DNA of 21,180 nt from GSA-30 sp036384435 (lineage in GTDB: Bacteria; Pseudomonadota; Gammaproteobacteria; Xanthomonadales; Rhodanobacteraceae). The stretch spans positions 1-21,180 of the forward strand of contig NZ_DASVMI010000022.1 in the NCBI RefSeq assembly GCF_036384435.1. Reading direction: 5' to 3'. A model generated the notes under the pieces. That model did not search any database. It was not told the DNA's origin and was given only the letters and a program-made list of their open reading frames with translations. Each line of letters opens with the position of its first letter. Position 1 is the first letter of the stretch. The translations under genes were made by a program, and so were the position numbers. Shown here piece by piece: positions 1 through 6,098 of the stretch.

Positions 1-72
1 GTTCGCCGGGCAAAGTGTAAAATAATGTCACCTCCCTGCCATCGGCGTGTGCCGCCATAAGATCGACGAATC

Positions 73-549
73 ATGAGCACACATGCGATTTCCAGGATTC
101 ACTTCGTCTGCCTTGGCAACATTTGTCGGTCTCCCCTGGTCGAAGTCGTAGCGCGTGAGCGCCTGCGTCGCATGGGTATGGCGATCGAGGTCGTTTCCAG
201 CGGTACCGATGGATGGCATGTAGGGAAGGGGGCGGACGCACGCATGCAGGCGGCGGCTCATGCCGCCGGTTATGACCTAGCGTCGCACCGGGCCCGCCAG
301 TTCGACGTCCGTGACTTGCCGCAATGCGATCTCATCCTGGTGATGGATCGGTCGAACCTGAGCGACATCCAACGCCTGGCCCAGCCTGTTCCGGTAGCTG
401 GGGTGGCGCTGTTTTTGCCCTGGAGTGGCATCGACGAGCCCCAGGAATTCCCTGATCCGTATTACGGTGACGAGGCCGGTTTTGCCGCCTCCGTCGCGCT
501 GGCTGAACGCGGAGTGGCCGGATTGATCAGCCGCTTGGCACGACGCTAA
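73..549 (+). CDS. Low-molecular-weight protein tyrosine phosphatase
   Basis: This 158-residue cytoplasmic protein matches the LMW-PTP family in length and motifs. The P-loop C-X5-R-S is seen at residues 13-20 (CLGNICRS, nucleophile Cys13, Arg19), and the general-acid Asp lies in DPYY at about residue 128. The family hydrolyses phosphotyrosine on proteins; in bacteria some members act on capsule or exopolysaccharide tyrosine kinases, but no such kinase is in view, so the substrate is unknown. The ATG at 73 places the P-loop at the usual distance from the N terminus; no strong ribosome site is visible. Bases 1-72 hold no gene; an AT-rich TAAAAT at 18-23 could be a -10 box, but its -35 would lie outside the window. 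uvrC starts 41 bases downstream, so the two may be co-transcribed. Confidence 0.93.
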   Translation: MSTHAISRIHFVCLGNICRSPLVEVVARERLRRMGMAIEVVSSGTDGWHVGKGADARMQAAAHAAGYDLASHRARQFDVRDLPQCDLILVMDRSNLSDIQRLAQPVPVAGVALFLPWSGIDEPQEFPDPYYGDEAGFAASVALAERGVAGLISRLARR

Positions 550-590
550 GCCGGGCCCCGTAGGCTTGACCGACCGGCTAGAATAGCCGA

Positions 591-2417
591 ATGCAGCCCA
601 GTCCCCAGCCACCGTTCGACGGCAAGGCTTTCGTCAAGACACTGACCAGTTCTCCCGGCGTCTATCGGTACTTCGATGATGGGGATGAACTCCTGTATGT
701 CGGCAAGGCCGGCAACCTGAAGAAGCGTGTCGGCAGCTATTTTCTCAAGCCGAGGATGGAGCCACGCATCGCCTCGATGATCTTGCAGATCGCCCGCTGT
801 GAAATCACGGTCACGCGCACCGAAGGCGAGGCCCTGCTACTCGAATCGCAACTGATCAAGTCGCTCAAGCCGCGCTACAACATCATGTTGCGCGACGACA
901 AGAGCTATCCGTATATCTATTTGTCCGGCGGCGAGGATTATCCGCGACTTGCCTTTCATCGAGGCGCGCGCAATCTGCCCGGCAAGTTCTTCGGACCTTA
1001 TCCGAGCGCTTACGCGGTGCGAGAAAGCCTGAACCTTATGCAGAAGCTGTTCAAGGTACGCCAGTGCGAAGATAGCTATTTTCGTAATCGTTCCAGGCCA
1101 TGCCTACAGCACCAGATTGGTCGTTGTAGCGCGCCGTGCGTGGAACTGGTCAGCGTGGATGACTACCGCGATGATGTTCGTCACGCTGAAATGTTCCTTG
1201 AGGGCCGTAGTCGCGCCGTGATCGACGAACTGGTCGATTCGATGGAGCAGGCAAGCAAAGCGCTTGAGTTCGAGCGCGCGGCAGCAGCGCGTGACCAGAT
1301 CTCGATCTTGCGCAAGTTGCAGGCCGAGCATCATGTGCAGGGCGCCAGCGCCGACATGGACGTGATCGCCTGCCGCATCGAATCGGGCCTGGCATGCGTG
1401 AGTGTGTTGTTCTTCCGTAATGGCATCAGCCTGGGCACCCGCGATTTCTATCCACGCCTGCCGCTAGATGCCGAGCCGGGTGATCTGCTGGGTCAGTTCA
1501 TTGCGCAGTATTACCTTGATCGCCCAGTACCGCGCGAACTCATTCTGGGTGACGAACCGACCGACTGCGCCATCCTGGCTGACCTGCTGACCGAGCAGTC
1601 GGGGCATTCGGTCGAGTTGAAGACCAGCGTACGTGGCGAACGCGCGCGCTTCCTGCAAATGGCCGAGCGCAATGCGCAAGCGTCGCTGACTGCCCGTTTA
1701 GCCAGCCGGCAGACGCTGGGTGCACGTTTTGATGATCTGCAACGACTGCTGGAACTCGACGCTGCACCGCGCCGAATCGAATGTTTTGACATCAGTCACA
1801 CGATGGGCGAGGCAACCGTGGCGTCGTGCGTGGTGTTCGGTCCGGAAGGGCCAGAAAAATCCCATTATCGTCGCTTCAACATTGCAGGCATCACGCCCGG
1901 TGACGACTATGCCGCCATGCACCAGGCATTGACCCGCCGGTTTCGCAAGGTCGCTGAGGGCGAGGGCGTCAAGCCGGATATTTTGCTGATCGATGGCGGT
2001 GGCGGCCAGGTATCGCAGGCGCTGGATGTGCTCAATGCCCTGGGAGTGGACGGTATCCGAGTGGTGGGCGTGGCCAAGGGGCCGGGCCGCCGCGCTGGCG
2101 AGGAAACACTGGTGCTCGCCGATACCGGCCGCGAACTGCATCCCGGACCGGCGTCCCCGGCCTTGCATCTTGTTGCAGCCGTGCGTGACGAAGCCCACCG
2201 TTTTGCCATCAGCGGACACCGCAAGCGGCGCGAGAAGGCGCGTGAACGGAGCGTACTGGAGGATGTCCAGGGGGTGGGTGCGCGTCGGCGCTCGGCCTTG
2301 CTCAAAGCCTTCGGTGGCCTTGCCGGGGTCGAGGCGGCAGGCGTGGAAGAGTTGATGCAGGTCAAAGGTATCGATCGTGGCTTGGCCGAGCGTATCTACG
2401 ATGCCTTGCATGCGTGA
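591..2417 (+). CDS. uvrC: UvrABC system protein C (excinuclease subunit)
   Basis: UvrC makes both incisions around a lesion in nucleotide excision repair, acting with UvrB bound to damaged DNA. The 608-residue length is typical. Domains seen in order: GIY-YIG nuclease (residues about 20-100, GVY at 23-25 and YVG at 36-38) for the 3' cut; a four-cysteine cluster (Cys160, 171, 179, 183) matching the Fe-S ligands reported for UvrC; a UVR motif at about 210-245 that contacts UvrB; an RNase H-like nuclease for the 5' cut with Asp400, Asp468 and His536; and a C-terminal double helix-hairpin-helix (about 555-605) for DNA binding. pgsA follows after 109 bases, as in many gammaproteobacteria. No clear Shine-Dalgarno precedes the ATG; the start is chosen because the GIY domain begins right after it. 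Confidence 0.97.
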   Translation: MQPSPQPPFDGKAFVKTLTSSPGVYRYFDDGDELLYVGKAGNLKKRVGSYFLKPRMEPRIASMILQIARCEITVTRTEGEALLLESQLIKSLKPRYNIMLRDDKSYPYIYLSGGEDYPRLAFHRGARNLPGKFFGPYPSAYAVRESLNLMQKLFKVRQCEDSYFRNRSRPCLQHQIGRCSAPCVELVSVDDYRDDVRHAEMFLEGRSRAVIDELVDSMEQASKALEFERAAAARDQISILRKLQAEHHVQGASADMDVIACRIESGLACVSVLFFRNGISLGTRDFYPRLPLDAEPGDLLGQFIAQYYLDRPVPRELILGDEPTDCAILADLLTEQSGHSVELKTSVRGERARFLQMAERNAQASLTARLASRQTLGARFDDLQRLLELDAAPRRIECFDISHTMGEATVASCVVFGPEGPEKSHYRRFNIAGITPGDDYAAMHQALTRRFRKVAEGEGVKPDILLIDGGGGQVSQALDVLNALGVDGIRVVGVAKGPGRRAGEETLVLADTGRELHPGPASPALHLVAAVRDEAHRFAISGHRKRREKARERSVLEDVQGVGARRRSALLKAFGGLAGVEAAGVEELMQVKGIDRGLAERIYDALHA

Positions 2418-2526
2418 ATCTGAACCACATAACGGAATGGGTCCCGCCCATTCATGCGACACTTGAGCACTGAGTCCCCCAGGCCCTTGCCAAGGGCCCG
2501 GCGCCTCCCAGGAACGGATTGAATCG

Positions 2527-3129
2527 ATGCGTATCAACTTGCCAACCTGGCTGACGCTTTTTCGTGTCGCGCTGCTGCCAGTGATGGTGCTTGTGTTCTA
2601 TTGGCCGTTCCGGTGGCACAACTTCACCGCGGCGATCGTGTTCGTGCTGGCTGCTGTGACTGACTGGTTCGATGGCTATCTGGCTCGTCGCCTCAACATG
2701 ACTTCGGCCTTTGGCGCGTTCCTCGATCCGGTCGCCGACAAGCTCATGGTAGCGGTCACCTTGTTCCTGCTGGTGGAATCGCACCGTGGTGGCTGGCCGG
2801 GTATCGTGATGGCGGTCACGGCGGCGGTGATCGTCGGTCGCGAAATCAGCATCTCCGCACTACGCGAATGGATGGCCGAAATTGGTATGCGTGCCACTGT
2901 GAAAGTGGCTTTCGTGGGCAAGCTGAAGACGGTGATGCAGATGTTTGCGCTGGTCGTGCTGATCGTGCAGCACGATGCCGAAGCCCTACGGCTTTACCAC
3001 GTGGGTGAGGCCTTGCTGGTCATTGCCGGCATCCTCACGATCTGGTCCGGCCTGCACTATCTGCGGGCCGCTTGGCCGATGCTGCGTGGCGATGCGATGG
3101 CGGCAACATCCGATCGCGCCGAGCCCTGA
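2527..3129 (+). CDS. pgsA: CDP-diacylglycerol--glycerol-3-phosphate 3-phosphatidyltransferase
   Basis: PgsA is an inner-membrane enzyme that joins CDP-diacylglycerol and glycerol-3-phosphate to give phosphatidylglycerol phosphate, the committed step to phosphatidylglycerol and cardiolipin. The full CDP-alcohol phosphotransferase motif is visible: D49-G50-x2-A53-R54-x8-G63-x3-D67-x3-D71, with four metal/substrate aspartates if Asp46 is counted. Hydrophobic segments occur at about 8-27, 33-48, 72-84, 92-108, 134-150 and 160-178. At 200 residues it is slightly longer than the E. coli enzyme. Its place directly behind uvrC and before tRNA-Gly is conserved in enterics and supports the assignment. 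Only a weak GGAACGG lies ahead of the ATG. Confidence 0.96.
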   Translation: MRINLPTWLTLFRVALLPVMVLVFYWPFRWHNFTAAIVFVLAAVTDWFDGYLARRLNMTSAFGAFLDPVADKLMVAVTLFLLVESHRGGWPGIVMAVTAAVIVGREISISALREWMAEIGMRATVKVAFVGKLKTVMQMFALVVLIVQHDAEALRLYHVGEALLVIAGILTIWSGLHYLRAAWPMLRGDAMAATSDRAEP

Positions 3130-3148
3130 GAATTTTTGCGACAGAGGC

Positions 3149-3176
3149 TTGACGGTACTTTTTTAATCGCTAAAAT
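3149..3176 (+). promoter_or_regulatory. Sigma70-type promoter of the first tRNA-Gly
   Basis: TTGACG at 3149-3154 and TAAAAT at 3171-3176 are separated by 16 bases, and transcription would start near 3183, just ahead of the mature tRNA at 3190. The bases after the -10 box are G+C rich (GCGCGACTCCG), as in stringently controlled stable-RNA promoters. It lies in the 60-base gap after pgsA. Confidence 0.75.
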
Positions 3177-3189
3177 GCGCGACTCCGAT

Positions 3190-3265
<76 letters not shown>

Positions 3266-3295
3266 GTTTCACTATTGGCTCTCAGCGATAGTTTC

Positions 3296-3321
3296 AAAAA
3301 AGGCCCCGAGGGGCCTTTTTT
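3296..3321. terminator. Bidirectional intrinsic terminator (tRNA-Gly 1 / S41 peptidase)
   Basis: A GGCCCC (3302-3307), GA loop, GGGGCC (3310-3315) stem is flanked by six A on the left and six T on the right, so it can end transcription from either side: the tRNA-Gly unit from the left and the S41 peptidase gene, which stops at 3334, from the right. Confidence 0.85.
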
Positions 3322-3333
3322 GCTGTCTGGCTT

Positions 3334-4344
3334 TCATGGTGCATCGGGGGTGGAAGTCGATGTCGCGAGATCGGCCTTGATCAATTCAAGTGCCTTGGTC
3401 TTTTCTTCGCCCGGAGCTGTTTCGACGTCCGGCTTCACTCCTACGCCTTCCCATCCCTGTTCGGTACGTGGTGCGACCACCATCTTGACGGGAATGAAAG
3501 CGCGCATACCGTGGCCGAGATCGACGATGCTTCCGGCGATACCCGCACCTGCGGTGGTCTGGCCGACGATCGTGGCACGCTTGAGTCGCTGCATGGCATA
3601 GGCAAAGCCCTCGGTAGCCGATGCAGTGCGGTTGTTGACCAGAATGTATACCTTGGCGTTCGGCAAGCGCTTGCCAGGCACATAACTATAGGTCCATTCC
3701 TGGATATCTTTGCTGCGGTCCTTGTGAAAGCCGTTCAAATAGAACTGCTCGTCGCCGGTCCCGTAGAAATACGACGCGAATAGGCGGCCGATGGTGCCGC
3801 TGCCACCGGGATTGTTGCGGATATCGATGATCACGTACTTGGCGTGCGCGGCCAGCCCCATCGCATTGACGACGGCATCGTAGTTGTCCTGATCCTCACC
3901 CCAGGCGCCCTGTGACTGGATGTAGGCGCTCGCCAGATTTTTATCCAGTTCCACGGTTTCGATACTGGTGTCCTCGCCAGCAGGCTTGGCGCCATGGCCG
4001 GCGACCGGAGGAGCACGGAAGCGGCTTTCGCAATACACGCCCAAATGGACGTCCTTGTGGGTGGCGCGCAGTTCCTCGGTCAATTTCTTGCCGAAGTCGC
4101 AATGGTCCAGCCCTTCGTACCGATTAGACCTGGCCGCATCGGCAAGTGTCCTGGCGTAGCGCTTGGATAGATCGGGAAATGGATAGCCCTTGACCAGTTC
4201 CCGGCTGAGGGTCTTCATGACCTCGCGAGCGTCGGCATCGGACAATACCGGGTCTTGGGCATGCGCCGCCGTCATGGCGACGAGGGTGAGGCTAGCCAAC
4301 AGGCCAGCAATGAAGGTGTAGGGGCGTGTACGAAGTCTTGTCAT
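3334..4344 (-). CDS. Exported S41-family serine peptidase (tail-specific/IRBP-like)
   Basis: A 336-residue protein with a Sec signal peptide (basic start, hydrophobic 11-25, likely cleavage after AHA near residue 29), so probably periplasmic. The S41 core is seen in D-I-R-N-N-P-G-G (174-181), the nucleophile region T-A-S-A-T-E-G (Ser242), G-Q-T-T-A-G-A-G (261-268) and the closing E-G-V-G-V-K-P-D (299-306). No PDZ domain is evident, which fits the small IRBP-like S41 branch rather than CtpA/Prc. The substrate is unknown. The ATG at 4344 is preferred over an upstream ATG at 4407 because it begins the signal peptide; a weak TTGACG at 4412-4417 (minus strand) could be its -35 box. It lies between two nearly identical tRNA-Gly genes and is transcribed against them. 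Confidence 0.88.
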   Translation of the reverse strand: MTRLRTRPYTFIAGLLASLTLVAMTAAHAQDPVLSDADAREVMKTLSRELVKGYPFPDLSKRYARTLADAARSNRYEGLDHCDFGKKLTEELRATHKDVHLGVYCESRFRAPPVAGHGAKPAGEDTSIETVELDKNLASAYIQSQGAWGEDQDNYDAVVNAMGLAAHAKYVIIDIRNNPGGSGTIGRLFASYFYGTGDEQFYLNGFHKDRSKDIQEWTYSYVPGKRLPNAKVYILVNNRTASATEGFAYAMQRLKRATIVGQTTAGAGIAGSIVDLGHGMRAFIPVKMVVAPRTEQGWEGVGVKPDVETAPGEEKTKALELIKADLATSTSTPDAP

Positions 4345-4493
4345 GAGTATGAACACGATGGCGGAGGAGGGCGGTGCTAACCCCCAGACATAACGATCTG
4401 GCGCCATACCGCGTCAATCCTGCCTTCTGGCAGGGGCTGTTTCGCCCATGGGATCAGGAGCGTCATATATCGGAAAAATTTCACGCCACCCCC

Positions 4494-4521
4494 TTCACAA
4501 ATCCAGATGTTCTGATATGAT
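4494..4521 (+). promoter_or_regulatory. Promoter of the second tRNA-Gly
   Basis: TTCACA at 4494-4499 and TATGAT at 4516-4521 are separated by 16 bases, giving a start near 4528, seven bases before the mature tRNA. Geometry matches the promoter of copy 1, although the surrounding sequence differs, so the two copies have separate promoters. Confidence 0.65.
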
Positions 4522-4534
4522 TTCGAGCTCCGAT

Positions 4535-4610
<76 letters not shown>

Positions 4611-4621
4611 GTTAGTCAAAG

Positions 4622-4647
4622 CCTCGGTGCCCCCGAGGTTTTGTTTT
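4622..4647 (+). terminator. Terminator-like hairpin between tRNA-Gly 2 and tRNA-Cys
   Basis: CCTCGG (4622-4627), loop TGCCC, CCGAGG (4633-4638) is followed by TTTTGTTTT. It has the form of an intrinsic terminator, yet tRNA-Cys follows only 42 bases later without a clear promoter. It may be leaky or serve as a 3'-processing signal. Confidence 0.55.
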
Positions 4648-4655
4648 ATCGGTGC

Positions 4656-4679
4656 ACAGAAGCCCTGATGGGCTTCTGT
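4656..4679 (+). other. Ten-bp hairpin just upstream of tRNA-Cys
   Basis: ACAGAAGCCC (4656-4665) and GGGCTTCTGT (4670-4679) pair perfectly around a TGAT loop. No T tract follows. It lies nine bases before mature tRNA-Cys and is probably part of the Gly-Cys precursor, perhaps guiding processing. Confidence 0.45.
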
Positions 4680-4688
4680 CGCATAGAT

Positions 4689-4762
4689 GGCCAGGTGGCA
4701 GAGTGGTCATGCAGCGGCCTGCAAAGCCGTGTACGCCGGTTCGATTCCGACCCTGGCCTCCA
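4689..4762 (+). tRNA. tRNA-Cys(GCA)
   Basis: A 74-nt gene with encoded CCA; acceptor stem GGCCAGG/CCTGGCC and anticodon stem GCGGC/GCCGT (one wobble). The anticodon GCA lies at 4721-4723 and the discriminator is U73, the identity element of cysteine tRNA. It follows tRNA-Gly as cysT follows glyW in E. coli. Confidence 0.96.
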
Positions 4763-4772
4763 TCGCGATACG

Positions 4773-4802
4773 AAACGGCGCCCTGGTGGCGCCGTTTTTT
4801 TT
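4773..4802 (+). terminator. Intrinsic terminator after tRNA-Cys
   Basis: AAACGGCGCC (4773-4782), loop CTGGT, GGCGCCGTTT (4788-4797), running into a T tract to 4802. The stem is ten base pairs and strongly G+C rich at its core. It ends the plus-strand tRNA unit. The next 260 bases, to 5062, hold no gene that I can support. Confidence 0.85.
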
Positions 4803-5062
4803 GTGGTCACGGTTTCTCGCTTCAGGGCTATATACCGTTTCCGTGCGCTTCAGCACGAGGTGCTCTGGTGTGTCGCAAACGACATGCAATCGATGTGAGC
4901 TCGCCATCCATTCGTCAGAGCAATGCTAGTGCGTGAGTAAGGACATGCCTGCTCAATGTAGGGCGCATCGACGTAGGACTGGGCCCGTAAACGAACTTCG
5001 TCACTCGAGGGCGCTGTGGGGCGTTCCTACATGGAAGCCGGTGATGGGAAAGAATGCAGTGA

Positions 5063-5149
5063 TGGTGCCCGGAGCGGGGATCGAACCCGCATACCCGCGA
5101 GGGTGAGGGATTTTAAGTCCCTTGCGTCTACCAATTTCGCCATCCGGGC
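5063..5149 (-). tRNA. tRNA-Leu(UAA)
   Basis: An 87-nt class II tRNA with a long variable arm and encoded CCA. The acceptor stem GCCCGGA/TCCGGGC is perfect and the discriminator is A73, as expected for leucine. The anticodon loop CTTAAAA gives UAA. In E. coli leuZ, also UAA, lies beside cysT in the same direction; here it points the opposite way. No terminator with a T tract is visible downstream of it. Confidence 0.96.
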
Positions 5150-5174
5150 GGAAAACCTGTTCGCGAGGCGGTGA

Positions 5175-5202
5175 ATCCTAGCATGCTGGGCAGTGAGACT
5201 CA
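5175..5202 (-). promoter_or_regulatory. Possible promoter of tRNA-Leu
   Basis: On the minus strand, TGAGTC (5202-5197) and TAGGAT (5180-5175) are separated by 16 bases and lie about 26 bases upstream of the mature tRNA. The -10 box is fair and the -35 box is poor, so this is tentative. Confidence 0.3.
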
Positions 5203-5371
5203 TCTATGATGATTTGCCATGCTCAAAGCGAGTTAAGACCCGTCAACGTTGTCAGGTAATTCTGAAATTGCTTTCTGGGGCAACCAAAGGTGCTTTGTGG
5301 GCGCGCTTACGCTTGCAATGGCTTAGCGCGCATCCTAACTTCAAGGTACCTTACCCAGGGAGGGCATAAGA

Positions 5372-6025
5372 GTGATCAAGACAATACTTATCGACGACCA
5401 TGAGCTGGTGCGCACCGGCTTTCGCATGATCTTGGACAAAGAACATGACATCAGCGTCGTTGCGGAAGCCGGGACGGCCGAGGAAGGGCTGCGTTTGATT
5501 CGTTCGCTGGAACCGAATATCGCACTGGTTGATGTGCACATGCCTGGCATGAGCGGCATCGAACTGACTGAACGTGTGGCGCGTGCCAAGCTGGAAACAC
5601 GCATCATCGTGGTCACCGTTGTCGATGACGCGCGTTTTCCCAAGCGTTTACTCGATGCCGGGGCGCTGGGCTATCTCACCAAGGGCTGCGGAGCCGACGA
5701 ACTGCTCGGTGCAGTGCGTCAGGTCGCTTACGGACGTCGCTATCTTGCGCCGGCAGTGGCTCAGCAATTGGCTCTGGCCACGCTGGATGGAGAGGGATCG
5801 CCCTTCGACAACTTGTCCAGTCGCGAGCTCGAAGTGGCGATGATGCTAGTGCGTGGTAAGCCGCTGACCACCATCGGTGAGCAGCTCAACCTCAGTCCTA
5901 AGACCGTATCGACTTACAAGCAGCGTCTGATGGAAAAGCTACAGATCGACCACGTCGTCGGTCTGGCGCATCTCATGACGGTGCATGGCTTGCTCGATAC
6001 GCACAACAACCAGGTTGGCGGCTGA
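5372..6025 (+). CDS. LuxR-family response regulator, GacA/UvrY-like
   Basis: A 217-residue two-component regulator. The receiver domain (1-120) has acidic pocket residues Asp8/Asp9, phosphoacceptor Asp54 in V-D-V-H-M-P-G-M, Thr82 and Lys104. The C-terminal LuxR-type helix-turn-helix lies at about 148-212 (LSSRELEVAMML, then LSPKTVSTYKQRL). The closest family pattern is GacA/UvrY, whose partner is a BarA/GacS kinase and whose output is usually small RNAs that titrate CsrA/RsmA; none of these partners is in view. The start is GTG at 5372, supported by GGGAGGG about seven bases upstream. Synteny supports the call: GacA/UvrY is normally next to uvrC, here at the other end of the tRNA cluster. Regulation of its own promoter is not clear from sequence. 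Confidence 0.88.
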   Translation: MIKTILIDDHELVRTGFRMILDKEHDISVVAEAGTAEEGLRLIRSLEPNIALVDVHMPGMSGIELTERVARAKLETRIIVVTVVDDARFPKRLLDAGALGYLTKGCGADELLGAVRQVAYGRRYLAPAVAQQLALATLDGEGSPFDNLSSRELEVAMMLVRGKPLTTIGEQLNLSPKTVSTYKQRLMEKLQIDHVVGLAHLMTVHGLLDTHNNQVGG

Positions 6026-6035
6026 GAGCCGCTCG

Positions 6036-6084
6036 GACGCCAACAAAAAAGCCGGGCACATGTCCCGGCTTTTTTGTTGGCGTC
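6036..6084. terminator. Very long bidirectional terminator (response regulator / rne)
   Basis: A perfect 21-bp inverted repeat (6036-6056 and 6064-6084) with a seven-base loop. Its centre is a GCCGGG/CCCGGC stem flanked by AAAAAA and TTTTTT, then by GACGCCAAC/GTTGGCGTC. It serves the convergent ends of the response regulator (stop at 6025) and rne (stop at 6099). Confidence 0.9.
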
Positions 6085-6098
6085 GATGTCGAGGTCGC

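Noticed and set aside
2482..2498. GGCCCTTG/CAAGGGCC palindrome between uvrC and pgsA as a terminator
   Set aside because: There is no T tract, and the two genes are commonly co-transcribed; I do not call a terminator.
1698..2537. A 279-codon minus-strand frame inside uvrC
   Set aside because: It is antisense to well-conserved UvrC nuclease and helix-hairpin-helix regions, with no family-like sequence of its own.
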